Shown: positions 17,855 through 26,871 of the stretch, piece after piece
Position numbering within the stretch: the first letter of the stretch is position 1
Layout: each line of letters opens with the position of its first letter
Origin: Bacteroidota bacterium
GTDB taxonomy: Bacteria > Bacteroidota > Bacteroidia > Chitinophagales > Chitinophagaceae
Assembly: GCA_029558715.1 (NCBI GenBank)
Contig: JAKQEA010000176.1
Coordinates: 1-43,291 of the forward strand
DNA: 43,291 nt
Direction of reading: 5' to 3'
Translations under genes and position numbers: made by a program
The notes under the pieces: generated by a model
The model's input: the letters and a program-made list of their open reading frames with translations, nothing else
Told to the model about the DNA's origin: nothing
Databases searched by the model: none

Positions 17855-17884
17855 TGAGCGGTTAAAAATTCCGCTCATTTTTTT
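17855..17884 (+). terminator. intrinsic terminator-like hairpin upstream of the barrel operon
   Basis: TGAGCGG (17855-17861) and CCGCTCA (17871-17877) form a perfect 7-base stem around a 9-base A/T loop. Seven T follow on the plus strand. It lies between the divergent folD and the barrel gene that starts at 17929, where no plus-strand gene precedes it. Confidence 0.6.
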
Positions 17885-17928
17885 GAAACAATTACCCATC
17901 CATGTAACTTACAGCAAAACCTTATCAC

Positions 17929-18759
17929 TTGAATCTAAGATCTGGTCTCATACTGGGTGTTATTTTCCACTTATTTTCTGTGTCTGCTGCACAAACAGTA
18001 CGACGTCCGCTAACGGCCGGCTATACCGGGTTTGGGGCATATAGTTTTGATCATGCAGATATATTTTCCTTTACAGCTAACCAGGCTTCGTTGGCACAGT
18101 TAAAAAATCCCGGGGCAGGATTGTTTGGCGAAAGAAGATTTATGCTTACGGAATTGAATAACTATATGGCAGTGGCCGGGCTAATTACTTCTTCCGGCAA
18201 TTTTGGTTTAAAAGCGGCTTATTCAGGATTTAGTGATTATAATGAGACACAGATAGGAGTTGCCTACGGAAGAAAGTTGGGAAATAAAACTGATATCGGT
18301 GCACAATTCAATTACAACGGGATCAATATTTCAGGGTATGGTAGTGCCGCAGCTATCAGCGTTGAACTGGGTGCTATCATACATATCACAGACAAATTTC
18401 ATACAGGTGTACATATTAATAATCCTGTGGGTGGGAAATTTGGAAAAAATCAACAAGAGAAACTGCCTTCTATATATACCGCCGGATTTGGGTATGAAGC
18501 ATCCGAAAAATTGTTAGTCAGTGCAGAAATTGAAAAAGAAGAGGATCAACCAGTAAATGTAAATGCTGGTTTCCAGTATAAACTTATTCCCCAGGTATTG
18601 GTGAGAGCAGGATTATCATCTGCCAACTCATCAGGCTGGGTTGGTGCAGGATTGTCAATCCGGTCATTTCGATTAGATATTATTACCAGCTGGCATCCTC
18701 AGTTAGGAATTACCCCGGGTCTTTTACTCATTTTTAATCTCGACAAGAAAGCAGAGTGA
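17929..18759 (+). CDS. predicted outer-membrane beta-barrel protein (PorV/UPF0164-like)
   Basis: 276 residues. The start is TTG: the only upstream in-frame room is eight codons after a stop and contains no ATG. The TTG gives a clean signal peptide (NLRSGLILGVIFHLFSVSAAQ). The mature part (TAGYTGFGAYSFDHADIFSFTANQASLA) resembles the N-terminus of PorV/FadL-like Bacteroidota barrels, in which an alanine- and asparagine-rich plug segment precedes the barrel. Many alternating strands follow (KLGNKTDIGAQFNYNGI, VSVELGAI, VLVRAGLSSANSSGWVGAGL) with an aromatic/Gly pattern. Its stop overlaps the next gene's GTG by four bases (GTGA), so the two proteins are likely produced together and may act together. 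Exact function is unknown. Confidence 0.75.
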   Translation: MNLRSGLILGVIFHLFSVSAAQTVRRPLTAGYTGFGAYSFDHADIFSFTANQASLAQLKNPGAGLFGERRFMLTELNNYMAVAGLITSSGNFGLKAAYSGFSDYNETQIGVAYGRKLGNKTDIGAQFNYNGINISGYGSAAAISVELGAIIHITDKFHTGVHINNPVGGKFGKNQQEKLPSIYTAGFGYEASEKLLVSAEIEKEEDQPVNVNAGFQYKLIPQVLVRAGLSSANSSGWVGAGLSIRSFRLDIITSWHPQLGITPGLLLIFNLDKKAE

Positions 18760-20804
18760 ACAATATTCTGACGATAGTACTTCTCTTTTTTGCTATTCAC
18801 TATGCAACATTCACTTTTTCACAAGAAATACCTGTTAGTACGGAACAGCAATTGGAAAATCTTACTGATGCTGACCAGGCAGAAACAGAGGATGATACTT
18901 ACCTGCAAGACCTGGAATATTTCAGAAAGAATCCGCTTAACCTGAATATAGCTGATGCAGAAGAGTTGAAACGGCTGAGGATAATAACTGATCTCCAGAT
19001 AGCTAACCTTATTTCTTATCGCAACTTGCTGGGTAAGTTCATTCATATTTATGAATTACAGGCAATACCTGCGTGGGATATTACAACGATTAAAAAAATT
19101 TTGCCTTTCATTACAATTGCCATACCGTTAAAACTTAAAGAGGAAGCAGGTAAAAGACTTATCGATGGCGGGCATAGTTTATTGTTACGCTTATCACAGG
19201 TGCTGGAAAAAGCAAAAGGATTTGATCCTTCAGCAACAGGTTCTAAATACCTTGGAAGCCCCCAAAGAATTTTTTTCCGTTACCGCTATACGTACAAGAA
19301 TTTATTGCAGTTTGGTTTAACGGGAGATAAGGATGCGGGTGAACAATTCTTAAAAGGAGCACAGAAAAATGGGTTTGATTTTTACTCTTTTCACCTTTTT
19401 GTGAGGAAGATAGGAGCGATACAATCTTTAGCTATTGGTGATTTCACTGTCAACATGGGGCAGGGATTGATACAATGGCAAAGTCTTGCTTTTAAGAAAA
19501 GTGTAGACGTAATGGGGATAAAACGTCAGTCATCCCTGCTCCGGCCATATAGCTCTGCCGGTGAATTTAATTTTCATCGGGGGGCTGGTATCACTATCAG
19601 AAAAGGGAAATTTGATGCCACTTTTTTCGCTTCCGTAAGAAAGCTGAGCGCCAATTTTGCGGCTGACACTGTTAACAATGAAGATTTCATTTCCTCGTTT
19701 CTTATGTCGGGATATCACAGAACTGATAATGAAGCAGCGGACAGGAATAATCTTACACAGAATACAACAGGAGGCAATATCAGTTACCGTAAGAATAGTT
19801 GGCATATAGGGGTGAATGGAATTTATTATAGTTTTTCGTCGCCTGTCCGGAAAAGAGATGAGCCATATAATTTTTATGCAATAAGCGGGAAGCATTGGAG
19901 TAATTTCAGTATTGATTATAGTTACACTTATAAGAACCTGCATCTCTTTGGAGAAGCAGCTGCCGATAAAAATTTCAATAAAGCATTTATCAATGGCTTA
20001 CTGGTAAGTGTTGATCCACGGGTAGATATTTCATTTGTTCAACGAACCATCAGTGCAGCTTACCAGGCGGTTAATGGAAATGCATTTACCGAAAATACTT
20101 ACCCAACAAATGAAACCGGGTATTACACAGGAGTCAGCATTCGCCCCAGTGCCGGATGGAGAATAGATGCTTATGCAGACATTTTTGTTTTTCCGTGGCT
20201 GAAATATCTGGCAGATGCTCCGGGAAGTGGTAAAGATTTTCTCACGCAGATAACTTATACGCCTAATAAACAGGCCGAACTATTCACAAGATTCCGGGCG
20301 GAGACCAAACAGGCCAACCAGCCTGATAATAATTCTACTGCCAACTTCCTGGTTTCGATACCCCGGCAGAGTTGGAGAACACAGGTTAATTATAAACTTA
20401 ATACTGCTTTGAGCCTTAGATACAGGGTGGAGTTCATGTGGTTTGATAAAAGAGGAGAAAATAGCGAAGGAGGTTTTTTAACCTTTTTTGATTTTCTTTA
20501 TAAGCCTTTACTTAAACCGGTTTCAGTAGTTACCCGGTTACAATATTTTGAGACAGACGATTATAATTCAAGAATTTACGCCTATGAGAATGATGTGTTA
20601 TACAGCTATTCTATTCCTGCTTTTTATGACAAGGGATTCAGGTATTATATGAATTTAAACTACGATTGGGGCAAAAAACTCTCTTTTTGGTTGCGCTGGG
20701 CACAAACCATATATAAGGACAGAAATTCCGTTGGCTCAGGCCTTGATGAAATCCCCGGAAACAGGCGTTCAGAGCTAAAATTTCAGGTCAGGTACCAGTT
20801 TTAG
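18756..20804 (+). CDS. outer-membrane beta-barrel protein with degenerate helix-hairpin-helix (ComEA-like) N-terminal domain
   Basis: 682 residues with a GTG start coupled to the preceding gene. A signal peptide (ILTIVLLFFAIHYATFTFSQ) is followed by a segment at about 50-130 that aligns with the ComEA-type tandem HhH domain: LNLNIADAEELKRL, ISYRNLLGKFIHIYELQAIP and IKKILPFITI. The glycine turns normally needed for DNA contact (GIG) are replaced by IIT and AWD. The rest (about 170-682) consists of long amphipathic strands rich in Tyr, Phe, Trp and Arg, ending in an aromatic residue (KFQVRYQF), as in outer-membrane barrels. HhH-barrel proteins of about 700 residues are a recurrent but uncharacterised family in Bacteroidota. 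I infer an outer-membrane location and assign no substrate. Confidence 0.78.
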   Translation: MNNILTIVLLFFAIHYATFTFSQEIPVSTEQQLENLTDADQAETEDDTYLQDLEYFRKNPLNLNIADAEELKRLRIITDLQIANLISYRNLLGKFIHIYELQAIPAWDITTIKKILPFITIAIPLKLKEEAGKRLIDGGHSLLLRLSQVLEKAKGFDPSATGSKYLGSPQRIFFRYRYTYKNLLQFGLTGDKDAGEQFLKGAQKNGFDFYSFHLFVRKIGAIQSLAIGDFTVNMGQGLIQWQSLAFKKSVDVMGIKRQSSLLRPYSSAGEFNFHRGAGITIRKGKFDATFFASVRKLSANFAADTVNNEDFISSFLMSGYHRTDNEAADRNNLTQNTTGGNISYRKNSWHIGVNGIYYSFSSPVRKRDEPYNFYAISGKHWSNFSIDYSYTYKNLHLFGEAAADKNFNKAFINGLLVSVDPRVDISFVQRTISAAYQAVNGNAFTENTYPTNETGYYTGVSIRPSAGWRIDAYADIFVFPWLKYLADAPGSGKDFLTQITYTPNKQAELFTRFRAETKQANQPDNNSTANFLVSIPRQSWRTQVNYKLNTALSLRYRVEFMWFDKRGENSEGGFLTFFDFLYKPLLKPVSVVTRLQYFETDDYNSRIYAYENDVLYSYSIPAFYDKGFRYYMNLNYDWGKKLSFWLRWAQTIYKDRNSVGSGLDEIPGNRRSELKFQVRYQF

Positions 20805-20976
20805 TACTAATGGTCGTTCAATTTTTTCGCTGCTTTTTAAGTAATTGTTAAAAAAAAAACTAACTTGCCGCAGCATTTTTAGAGGCATCTGTGTCTTTAA
20901 GAACATCCTTACCCTCGAAAATTTAACGGTTTTCCCTGATTATCAATGCTTTTAAATTTTAAAAATTAACGTTAAC

Positions 20977-23900
20977 ATGAGAAAAATCGCATCACTGTTC
21001 ACGATGCTAATGCTTTTTTCTGCTTTAGCATTTGGTCAAAACCGGACGATTACCGGTACTGTGACTGATGAAACTGGCGCTCCATTACCCGGAGCATCCG
21101 TAAGAATCGAAGGAACCCGTACAGGTGTGGCTGCTGACAACAATGGTCAGTTCCGCATTTTGGCAAAAACCGGGGACGTAATTGTTGTTTCTGGTGCTGG
21201 TCTTGAAACTACTACTGTAACTGTAGGGGCCGGTAACACTGTAACTATTTCTGTTAAAAGAAATGTACTGACGGGTACTGAGGTAGTGGTAACTGCCCTT
21301 GGACAAACCCGCCAGGCAAAAGAACTTGGTTATGCAACAACCAAAGTAAAAGCGGCTGAATTGACCCAGGCTAAATCAGTAAACCTGCAAAATGGTTTAA
21401 CTGGTAAGGTTTCTGGTTTGAACATTCAGACTGTGAACAATGGTGTATTTGCTGACACCAGGATCACTCTCCGTGGTATCCGCTCATTGACTGGTAACAA
21501 CCAGCCGATGCTGATATTAGATGGGGTGCCCATTTCCTTAGGTTATCTGAGTTCTATCAATCCTAATGATATCGTGGATGTTACAATCCTTAAATCTGCA
21601 TCAGCAACTGCTATCTACGGCCCTGATGGTGCAAATGGTGCGTTAGTAGTTACTACCAAAAAGGGCAGCAGAACAAAGCCTCAGATAAGCGTTGGACATA
21701 CTGTTCAGGTTGAAAGAGTTTCTTATATGCCTGAACTGCAAACGCAGTTTGGGTCTGGTTCATCAGTGAACCAATTTGGTTATGGTGTTTACGATCCAAT
21801 TGAAAACCAGTGTTACGGCGATGAATTTGATGGTTCAATGCGTCAGATTGGCCGTGATGGGCCAAACGGTGAACAATATATGGTTGAATATATGGCCCGT
21901 CCGGATGAAAAGAGGAAATTCTGGAATACCGGTATCACTAATCAAACAGATGTTTCCTTTTCAACTGGTGATTTTTATCTAAGTGCTCAGAATGTGCTAA
22001 TTCAAGGCGTTATGCCAAAAGATGTGAACAGAAGGGTGTCCGTTCATATGGCAGCAAATAAAGAGTTTAATAAACTGAAAGCATCTTATAGCATTAATTA
22101 TACTAAAGGTAATTATGATGTAACGGCTGGCTCCAGTTTTGGTAATGGCCGTGACTATACTGTTTACTGGAACCTGATTAATACACCGATGCAGATTCCC
22201 ATTACCCGCTTTAAAAACTGGCGCGGTGCTACAGGAAGTGACGGTGGTATCAATTGGGCTAACCCTAGCTATTTTTTTAATGACTATTATTCTAACCCTT
22301 ACTTCATGATTGATAATTTCAGAAGTATTGGAAGAACAGAAGATATATTTGGAAACTTCGAATTGAACTACAAAGCTACCAACTGGCTTACTTTAACCTA
22401 TCGTCTTGGTGCAACTATCTCTAATGGTACAGCAAAAAGTACTGCAGGAGCCTTACAATACAATGATTTCTCAAAGGCAAGTGGAAAAGCCATTGCTCAA
22501 TCTGGTGACATTGTTGCACAGGTTGCAGATGGCTCTTCTACATCAAGTCGTATAAACTCTGAATTCTTTGCTTCAATTCGCAAGAAGGCCGGAAATTTTG
22601 ATTTTAATGCATTATTAGGCCAGTCTTTCCGTGAGGAGAATTCAAAAAATGTTAGCGTATCCAGCAATAACCTGGCTTTCCCCACCTTGTTTAATATTAT
22701 CGGACGTAAAGGAGAACCAGGTGCATCTGAAAGTAATTTCAAATCAAGGTTACAGCGTTTCTTCGGTAAGATTTCTATTGGTTACAACAACTGGGCTTTT
22801 TTTGAGGCCACAGGTAGTTATGACCAGAATAGCCGTCTTGCTTATTTTTATGATTATGATTTTAAAGCTATCAGCTTCTTTTATCCTGGTGCCAGTCTTT
22901 CTGTATTGTTGAGTGAGGCAATCCCCGCTCTGAAAAATAGCAAGGCTATTTCCTATTTCAAAGTACGTGGAGCTATATCAAAAACAGGTAATGTGAACCT
23001 TGGTGTTCAGGCCCTGGAGAACACTTATGGTCTGGGAGGCGGATTCCCATACGGATCATTAGTAGGTTATACATCTGGTAATGTGCTTCGGTTACCTAAG
23101 TATACACCAGAATTTGTTAAGAACAACGAAATTGGTATTGAATTAGGATTCCTTAAAAACAGGATTAACTTTGAAGCAACTGCTTATACGCAAGATAATA
23201 CTGACCAGATTGTACAAGTGGCTTATTCAGGAGCAACAGGATTTACCAGCGCTCTGCTGAATGCAGCTTCATTTACAAATAAAGGCCTTGAATTTGATCT
23301 CCGGTTAACACCGCTGGTTAAGATCCGTGATGTGTCTATTGATGTTAAAGCCAATTATACTTACCAGACTAACGAGGTTACCAAAATTATTGAAGGAGTA
23401 GATCAGTTAGGAATTGGAAATGGCAACTATGTTATTGTTGGTATGCCAGCATATACTTTCCAGCTCACAGATTACGTAAGAGACGATCAGGGACGGGTGA
23501 TAGTTGATGCTACTACAGGATACCCGACTGTAGATCCGGTTATTAAGCCTTTTGGCCACACACAACCTAATCATTTGATTGGACTTAGTTTAAATGTGAA
23601 CTGGAAAAACCTTAGCTTCAGTGCTGTAGCAGATTACCGTGGGGGAGCTCAAATTTATACTGGTAACCTTGGTACAGGTATGGACTTTTCCGGTATATCA
23701 AAAAGAAGTGGCCAGAATGCCCGTCAGCCATTTATCATGCCGAATTCTTCTTATTGGGATGGTTCAAAATATGTAGAGAACACCAATATTTATATGGTCA
23801 GTGGCGGATATAATTTCTGGTCTCAGGCAATTAACACCAGTGCTAATACAAACTATCTTGTGAGCGGTGATTTTTGGAAAATAAGGGAATTGAGTCTTAC

Positions 23901-24120
23901 TTATAATATTCCTGCCAAATTATTTGGGTTTACCAAAAATGCTATTAAGGGTGCTACGTTTACCGTCTCAGGAAGAAATCTCTTTATGTTCCTGCCTAAG
24001 ACGAACGAATGGACTGACCCTGAGTTTTCTAATACTACAGGTAATGCCCAGGGTGTAAGTGGGTTGGATAATACACCTCCAACAAGAATTTTTGGAGCCA
24101 CCTTAAACCTGAACTTGTAA
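20977..24120 (+). CDS. SusC/RagA family TonB-linked outer-membrane receptor
   Basis: 1047 residues. A signal peptide (to about residue 20, LAFGQ) is followed by a carboxypeptidase-regulatory-like domain (TITGTVTDETGAPLPGASVRIEGTRTG, about 23-100). A TonB-box-like segment (TEVVVTALGQ) comes next, then the plug (ITLRGIRSLTGNNQPMLILDGVPI and ATAIYGPDGANGALVVTTKKG) and a long barrel ending in ATLNLNL. SusC proteins import large ligands with SusD using TonB energy. The ligand, glycan or peptide, cannot be read here because no degradative enzyme is nearby. The 172-base leader contains an A-rich run but no convincing promoter match. SusD follows after 30 bases, so susC-susD-DUF1735 is an operon. No sigma/anti-sigma pair is adjacent. 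Confidence 0.96.
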   Translation: MRKIASLFTMLMLFSALAFGQNRTITGTVTDETGAPLPGASVRIEGTRTGVAADNNGQFRILAKTGDVIVVSGAGLETTTVTVGAGNTVTISVKRNVLTGTEVVVTALGQTRQAKELGYATTKVKAAELTQAKSVNLQNGLTGKVSGLNIQTVNNGVFADTRITLRGIRSLTGNNQPMLILDGVPISLGYLSSINPNDIVDVTILKSASATAIYGPDGANGALVVTTKKGSRTKPQISVGHTVQVERVSYMPELQTQFGSGSSVNQFGYGVYDPIENQCYGDEFDGSMRQIGRDGPNGEQYMVEYMARPDEKRKFWNTGITNQTDVSFSTGDFYLSAQNVLIQGVMPKDVNRRVSVHMAANKEFNKLKASYSINYTKGNYDVTAGSSFGNGRDYTVYWNLINTPMQIPITRFKNWRGATGSDGGINWANPSYFFNDYYSNPYFMIDNFRSIGRTEDIFGNFELNYKATNWLTLTYRLGATISNGTAKSTAGALQYNDFSKASGKAIAQSGDIVAQVADGSSTSSRINSEFFASIRKKAGNFDFNALLGQSFREENSKNVSVSSNNLAFPTLFNIIGRKGEPGASESNFKSRLQRFFGKISIGYNNWAFFEATGSYDQNSRLAYFYDYDFKAISFFYPGASLSVLLSEAIPALKNSKAISYFKVRGAISKTGNVNLGVQALENTYGLGGGFPYGSLVGYTSGNVLRLPKYTPEFVKNNEIGIELGFLKNRINFEATAYTQDNTDQIVQVAYSGATGFTSALLNAASFTNKGLEFDLRLTPLVKIRDVSIDVKANYTYQTNEVTKIIEGVDQLGIGNGNYVIVGMPAYTFQLTDYVRDDQGRVIVDATTGYPTVDPVIKPFGHTQPNHLIGLSLNVNWKNLSFSAVADYRGGAQIYTGNLGTGMDFSGISKRSGQNARQPFIMPNSSYWDGSKYVENTNIYMVSGGYNFWSQAINTSANTNYLVSGDFWKIRELSLTYNIPAKLFGFTKNAIKGATFTVSGRNLFMFLPKTNEWTDPEFSNTTGNAQGVSGLDNTPPTRIFGATLNLNL

Positions 24121-24150
24121 TTCAACTTTAAATCATTAATTATTTCAAAT

Positions 24151-25773
24151 ATGAAACTTAATAGAATAATTTTTGGTGTACCCCTTGCAATACTCATTAT
24201 TGTGATTGGGGCTGGTTGCCGGAAGAGCCAGTTTAACATCAACCAGAATATTAACAGTCCTACTGATAGCACTGTAACGTATGATGTTGTATTACCGGCA
24301 GCACTTCATGCATCAGGAACCATAATTGCAGGCAACTGGGGTCCTATTCAGAACTGGATGGGATTTTGGGCCCGCTCAGGCACATATGCTCCTAATGTAA
24401 TTGAGGAGACTTATGAAATAACGACCGGATTTGGCAATGGTATCTGGAATGGTTGTTATGATAACAATTACGATTACCAGATAGTGCAATCAAAAGCCTC
24501 CCAGGCCGGAGCTGGTTTTTATGAGGGGATTGCCCGGATAATGAAAGCACATAATTTCCAGATATTGGTGGATGTGTATGGAAATGTTCCCTATAGCCAG
24601 GCTTTAAAAGGAGGTGCTAATCCTACCCCTGCTTATGATAAAGGATTGGATATTTATAAGGATTTATTCCGCCAGATTGATACGGGGATCTTATTAATTA
24701 GAAGAGCTGTAGTAACGTCGACAAATTCTAATAAAAATATCGCCACTAACGATATTTTATTTGGGGCAAACAAAACAAAATGGGTTCGATTTGCTAATAC
24801 ACTTAAATTAAGAATGTTAATTCATGCTTATGCTGAAGCAGGCATTAATAAAGCTAACGAAATAGCAGTGATTAATTCCACTTTAGACACAGCAGCGGGG
24901 AATGCCTTTTATGGCTATCTGCAGGCCGGTGAGGATGCACAGGTTCAGCCGGGTTATGCTGCAGACAAGCCTAATCCTTTTTACAACCAGTATATTTCAA
25001 ATATACAGGGAACACAAACAGCCAATAATGTGTATTACAGGGCGAATGAGTGGGGAATTGATTATTATTCGTATAACGGAGATCCCCGCAGAAGCCGTTT
25101 TTATGTAGCAGGATCAGGAGGATACGTTGGGGTTGCTTACGGACTTCCTCCTATTACAGACAATGCCTCTCCTGTTTTGGCAGGGATAGGCCCAGGTGTT
25201 GGAAAGACAAACACTGCCCCACAGTGCATTCTTTCTGCTGCTGAGAGTTACTTCTTACAGGCTGAAGCCAGGTGGAGAAATATTATTACATCGGGTTCTT
25301 CAGTTGCAGCGTTGACCAACACCGGTATTGCTGAAAGTTTTCGATATATAGGCGCTGGTGATCCCTCTGGTTATATATCAGGCAATGCTGGATACTCTGA
25401 TGTGGATGTAACGGCTCTTGCAAACACACCGGCAAGTGCCCCGGGTACGCAACCGGTAGGAGGACTGTTTACCATAATTTCTCAAAAATGGTTTGCATTG
25501 AATGGTGTAAATACATTAGAAGTATGGACAGACTACAGAAGATTGGGATATAATGAAGTAGTTACCAGTTCATCTGTTAACGACAGATTTGTGTATGGAG
25601 CCGGAGTTGGTTATGACCCAGGCCCTCCAATTTCTGTTTCACCTCAAAATACATCTACAAAAATACCTGTAAGGTATTTGTATCCTCAGACTGAGTACAA
25701 CTACAATTCATCAAATGTTGCAGCCGAAGGAACAATTGACAGGTACACTAAAATATTCTGGGATAAAAACTAA
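24151..25773 (+). CDS. SusD/RagB-like outer-membrane lipoprotein (SusD-like_2 type)
   Basis: 540 residues. The lipoprotein signal has its lipobox at IGAGC with Cys23. The mature start NINQNINSPTDS and the segment LPAALHASG...NWGPIQNWMGFWARSG are typical of the SusD-like_2 family, whose members often start with INTNPN-like repeats. Helical TPR-like segments follow (KAHNFQILVDVYGNVPYSQALKGG, FANTLKLRMLIHAYAEAG, AAESYFLQAEARWR), ending in the family-like NTLEVWTDYRRLGYNEVV and YLYPQTEYNYN. The protein acts as the surface lid of the SusC transporter and binds the ligand. Its gene lies 30 bases after susC and 27 before the DUF1735 gene. Confidence 0.95.
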   Translation: MKLNRIIFGVPLAILIIVIGAGCRKSQFNINQNINSPTDSTVTYDVVLPAALHASGTIIAGNWGPIQNWMGFWARSGTYAPNVIEETYEITTGFGNGIWNGCYDNNYDYQIVQSKASQAGAGFYEGIARIMKAHNFQILVDVYGNVPYSQALKGGANPTPAYDKGLDIYKDLFRQIDTGILLIRRAVVTSTNSNKNIATNDILFGANKTKWVRFANTLKLRMLIHAYAEAGINKANEIAVINSTLDTAAGNAFYGYLQAGEDAQVQPGYAADKPNPFYNQYISNIQGTQTANNVYYRANEWGIDYYSYNGDPRRSRFYVAGSGGYVGVAYGLPPITDNASPVLAGIGPGVGKTNTAPQCILSAAESYFLQAEARWRNIITSGSSVAALTNTGIAESFRYIGAGDPSGYISGNAGYSDVDVTALANTPASAPGTQPVGGLFTIISQKWFALNGVNTLEVWTDYRRLGYNEVVTSSSVNDRFVYGAGVGYDPGPPISVSPQNTSTKIPVRYLYPQTEYNYNSSNVAAEGTIDRYTKIFWDKN

Positions 25774-25800
25774 TTACTCCATTTATTAAAAATCAGAGAT

Positions 25801-26781
25801 ATGAAAAAAATTATTGTTGGTTCCTTTTTCCTTACAGTCCTGTCTTTTGTTTTTACAGGCTGTTTGAAAGATAAGGGCTTTGATAACTACGAGTACGGGA
25901 TTAACGACCCGGACACTCAACCTCCGGGTGTTGGTTTCCCATTTGGCTCAAAAGCCAAAAATGATGTGGGAGTCGACGTTTCAGGTTCCGTTCAGACTAT
26001 TGAGAACCTCGTATATGTAAATTTAGAGGCCGGTACTACTCCATCAGCTGATATTAATGTTACCATCTCTAATAATACAACTGCCTTACTTACTGCATAT
26101 AATACAGCAAATGGCACAGCTATTCAGGCGCTGCCTACTGCCTTATGGAATGTTGCTACAACTATTACCATTCCGGCGGGAGGACGTAATGCAACTGTAC
26201 CATTAAACATTACGAGCACTTTGAGCCTTGATCCTAATGTGCAGTATGCTGTAGGTCTTACTATTACTGCTGCAGATGGCAACTATAAGATTGCTGAAAA
26301 TCTGAAAAATCTATTTATCGTAATAGGGGTTAAAAACCAGTATGATGGTAAGTATACAATGAAGGGTCAATTCTATCACCCAAGCCTTCAGCCTGATTTT
26401 GGTCCACATACACTTAGCGTGGAATTACATACATCAGGTCCGAACTCGGTTCGTTTATACTGGCCATTAGTTAGTGGGTATAATACCCCGCTTACCAGTG
26501 GTGGCGGACCAGCTTGTTGCTTTGCATCACAGGAACTTTCTATTGATGTAACCCCCGGCACTAATGCTGCTTTACCTTATAATTCTGCTGCTGGCGGACT
26601 AACTTATCAGGTAGTTACTGGTTATGGCCCAAATACATATAATAACAGATGGGATCCAGTTGAGAAGAAGTTTTATGTGGCTTGGGGCTATAATTTGCCT
26701 GCAAGTGGTGTTATTGCAACACCCCCCGGCGCTTCTGCCCGTGCATGGATTGATACATTGATAAGAACTGGCCCGAGATAA
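25801..26781 (+). CDS. DUF1735-like lipoprotein of the SusC/D operon
   Basis: 326 residues. The lipobox is FTGC with Cys21. The segment at about 75-180 (LTAYNTANGTAIQALPTALW, TITIPAGGRNATVPLNITSTLSLDPNVQYAVGLTIT) matches the DUF1735/BT_3987-like N-terminal beta-sandwich found in surface glycan-binding or glycan-processing lipoproteins. The second half (about 190-326) is a beta-rich domain with an adjacent Cys pair (ACCF). It is probably surface-exposed and helps bind the ligand handled by SusC/SusD, which is inference from position. It is the last gene of the cluster, and a strong hairpin follows 43 bases after the stop. Confidence 0.87.
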   Translation: MKKIIVGSFFLTVLSFVFTGCLKDKGFDNYEYGINDPDTQPPGVGFPFGSKAKNDVGVDVSGSVQTIENLVYVNLEAGTTPSADINVTISNNTTALLTAYNTANGTAIQALPTALWNVATTITIPAGGRNATVPLNITSTLSLDPNVQYAVGLTITAADGNYKIAENLKNLFIVIGVKNQYDGKYTMKGQFYHPSLQPDFGPHTLSVELHTSGPNSVRLYWPLVSGYNTPLTSGGGPACCFASQELSIDVTPGTNAALPYNSAAGGLTYQVVTGYGPNTYNNRWDPVEKKFYVAWGYNLPASGVIATPPGASARAWIDTLIRTGPR

Positions 26782-26824
26782 TTATTACTTACCGGTTCAA
26801 TTATATTTTTAATAAATGAAGTTC

Positions 26825-26857
26825 AGGGGAGATGAATATTGTATATTCATCTCCCCT
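26825..26857 (+). terminator. strong hairpin terminator after the SusC/D operon
   Basis: A perfect 15-base stem, AGGGGAGATGAATAT (26825-26839) and ATATTCATCTCCCCT (26843-26857), has a 3-base loop. The sequence GTTAATTTTG follows, which is only a weak T tract. It ends 14 bases before the GTG of the thioredoxin-like gene. Confidence 0.75.
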
Positions 26858-26867
26858 GTTAATTTTG
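26839..26867 (+). promoter_or_regulatory. predicted promoter of the thioredoxin-like gene, inside the hairpin
   Basis: TAATTTTG (26860-26867) is an exact TAnnTTTG match ending 4 bases before the GTG start at 26872. A TTG (26839-26841) lies 18 bases upstream, in the loop of the terminator hairpin. If used, the transcript would begin at or next to the GTG. Confidence 0.45.
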
Positions 26868-26871
26868 CAAA

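Noticed and set aside
20845-20867. TTG and TAACTTG upstream of susC as a promoter
   Set aside because: The spacing is only 13 bases against about 17-23 expected, and the box has a mismatch in the TTTG part.
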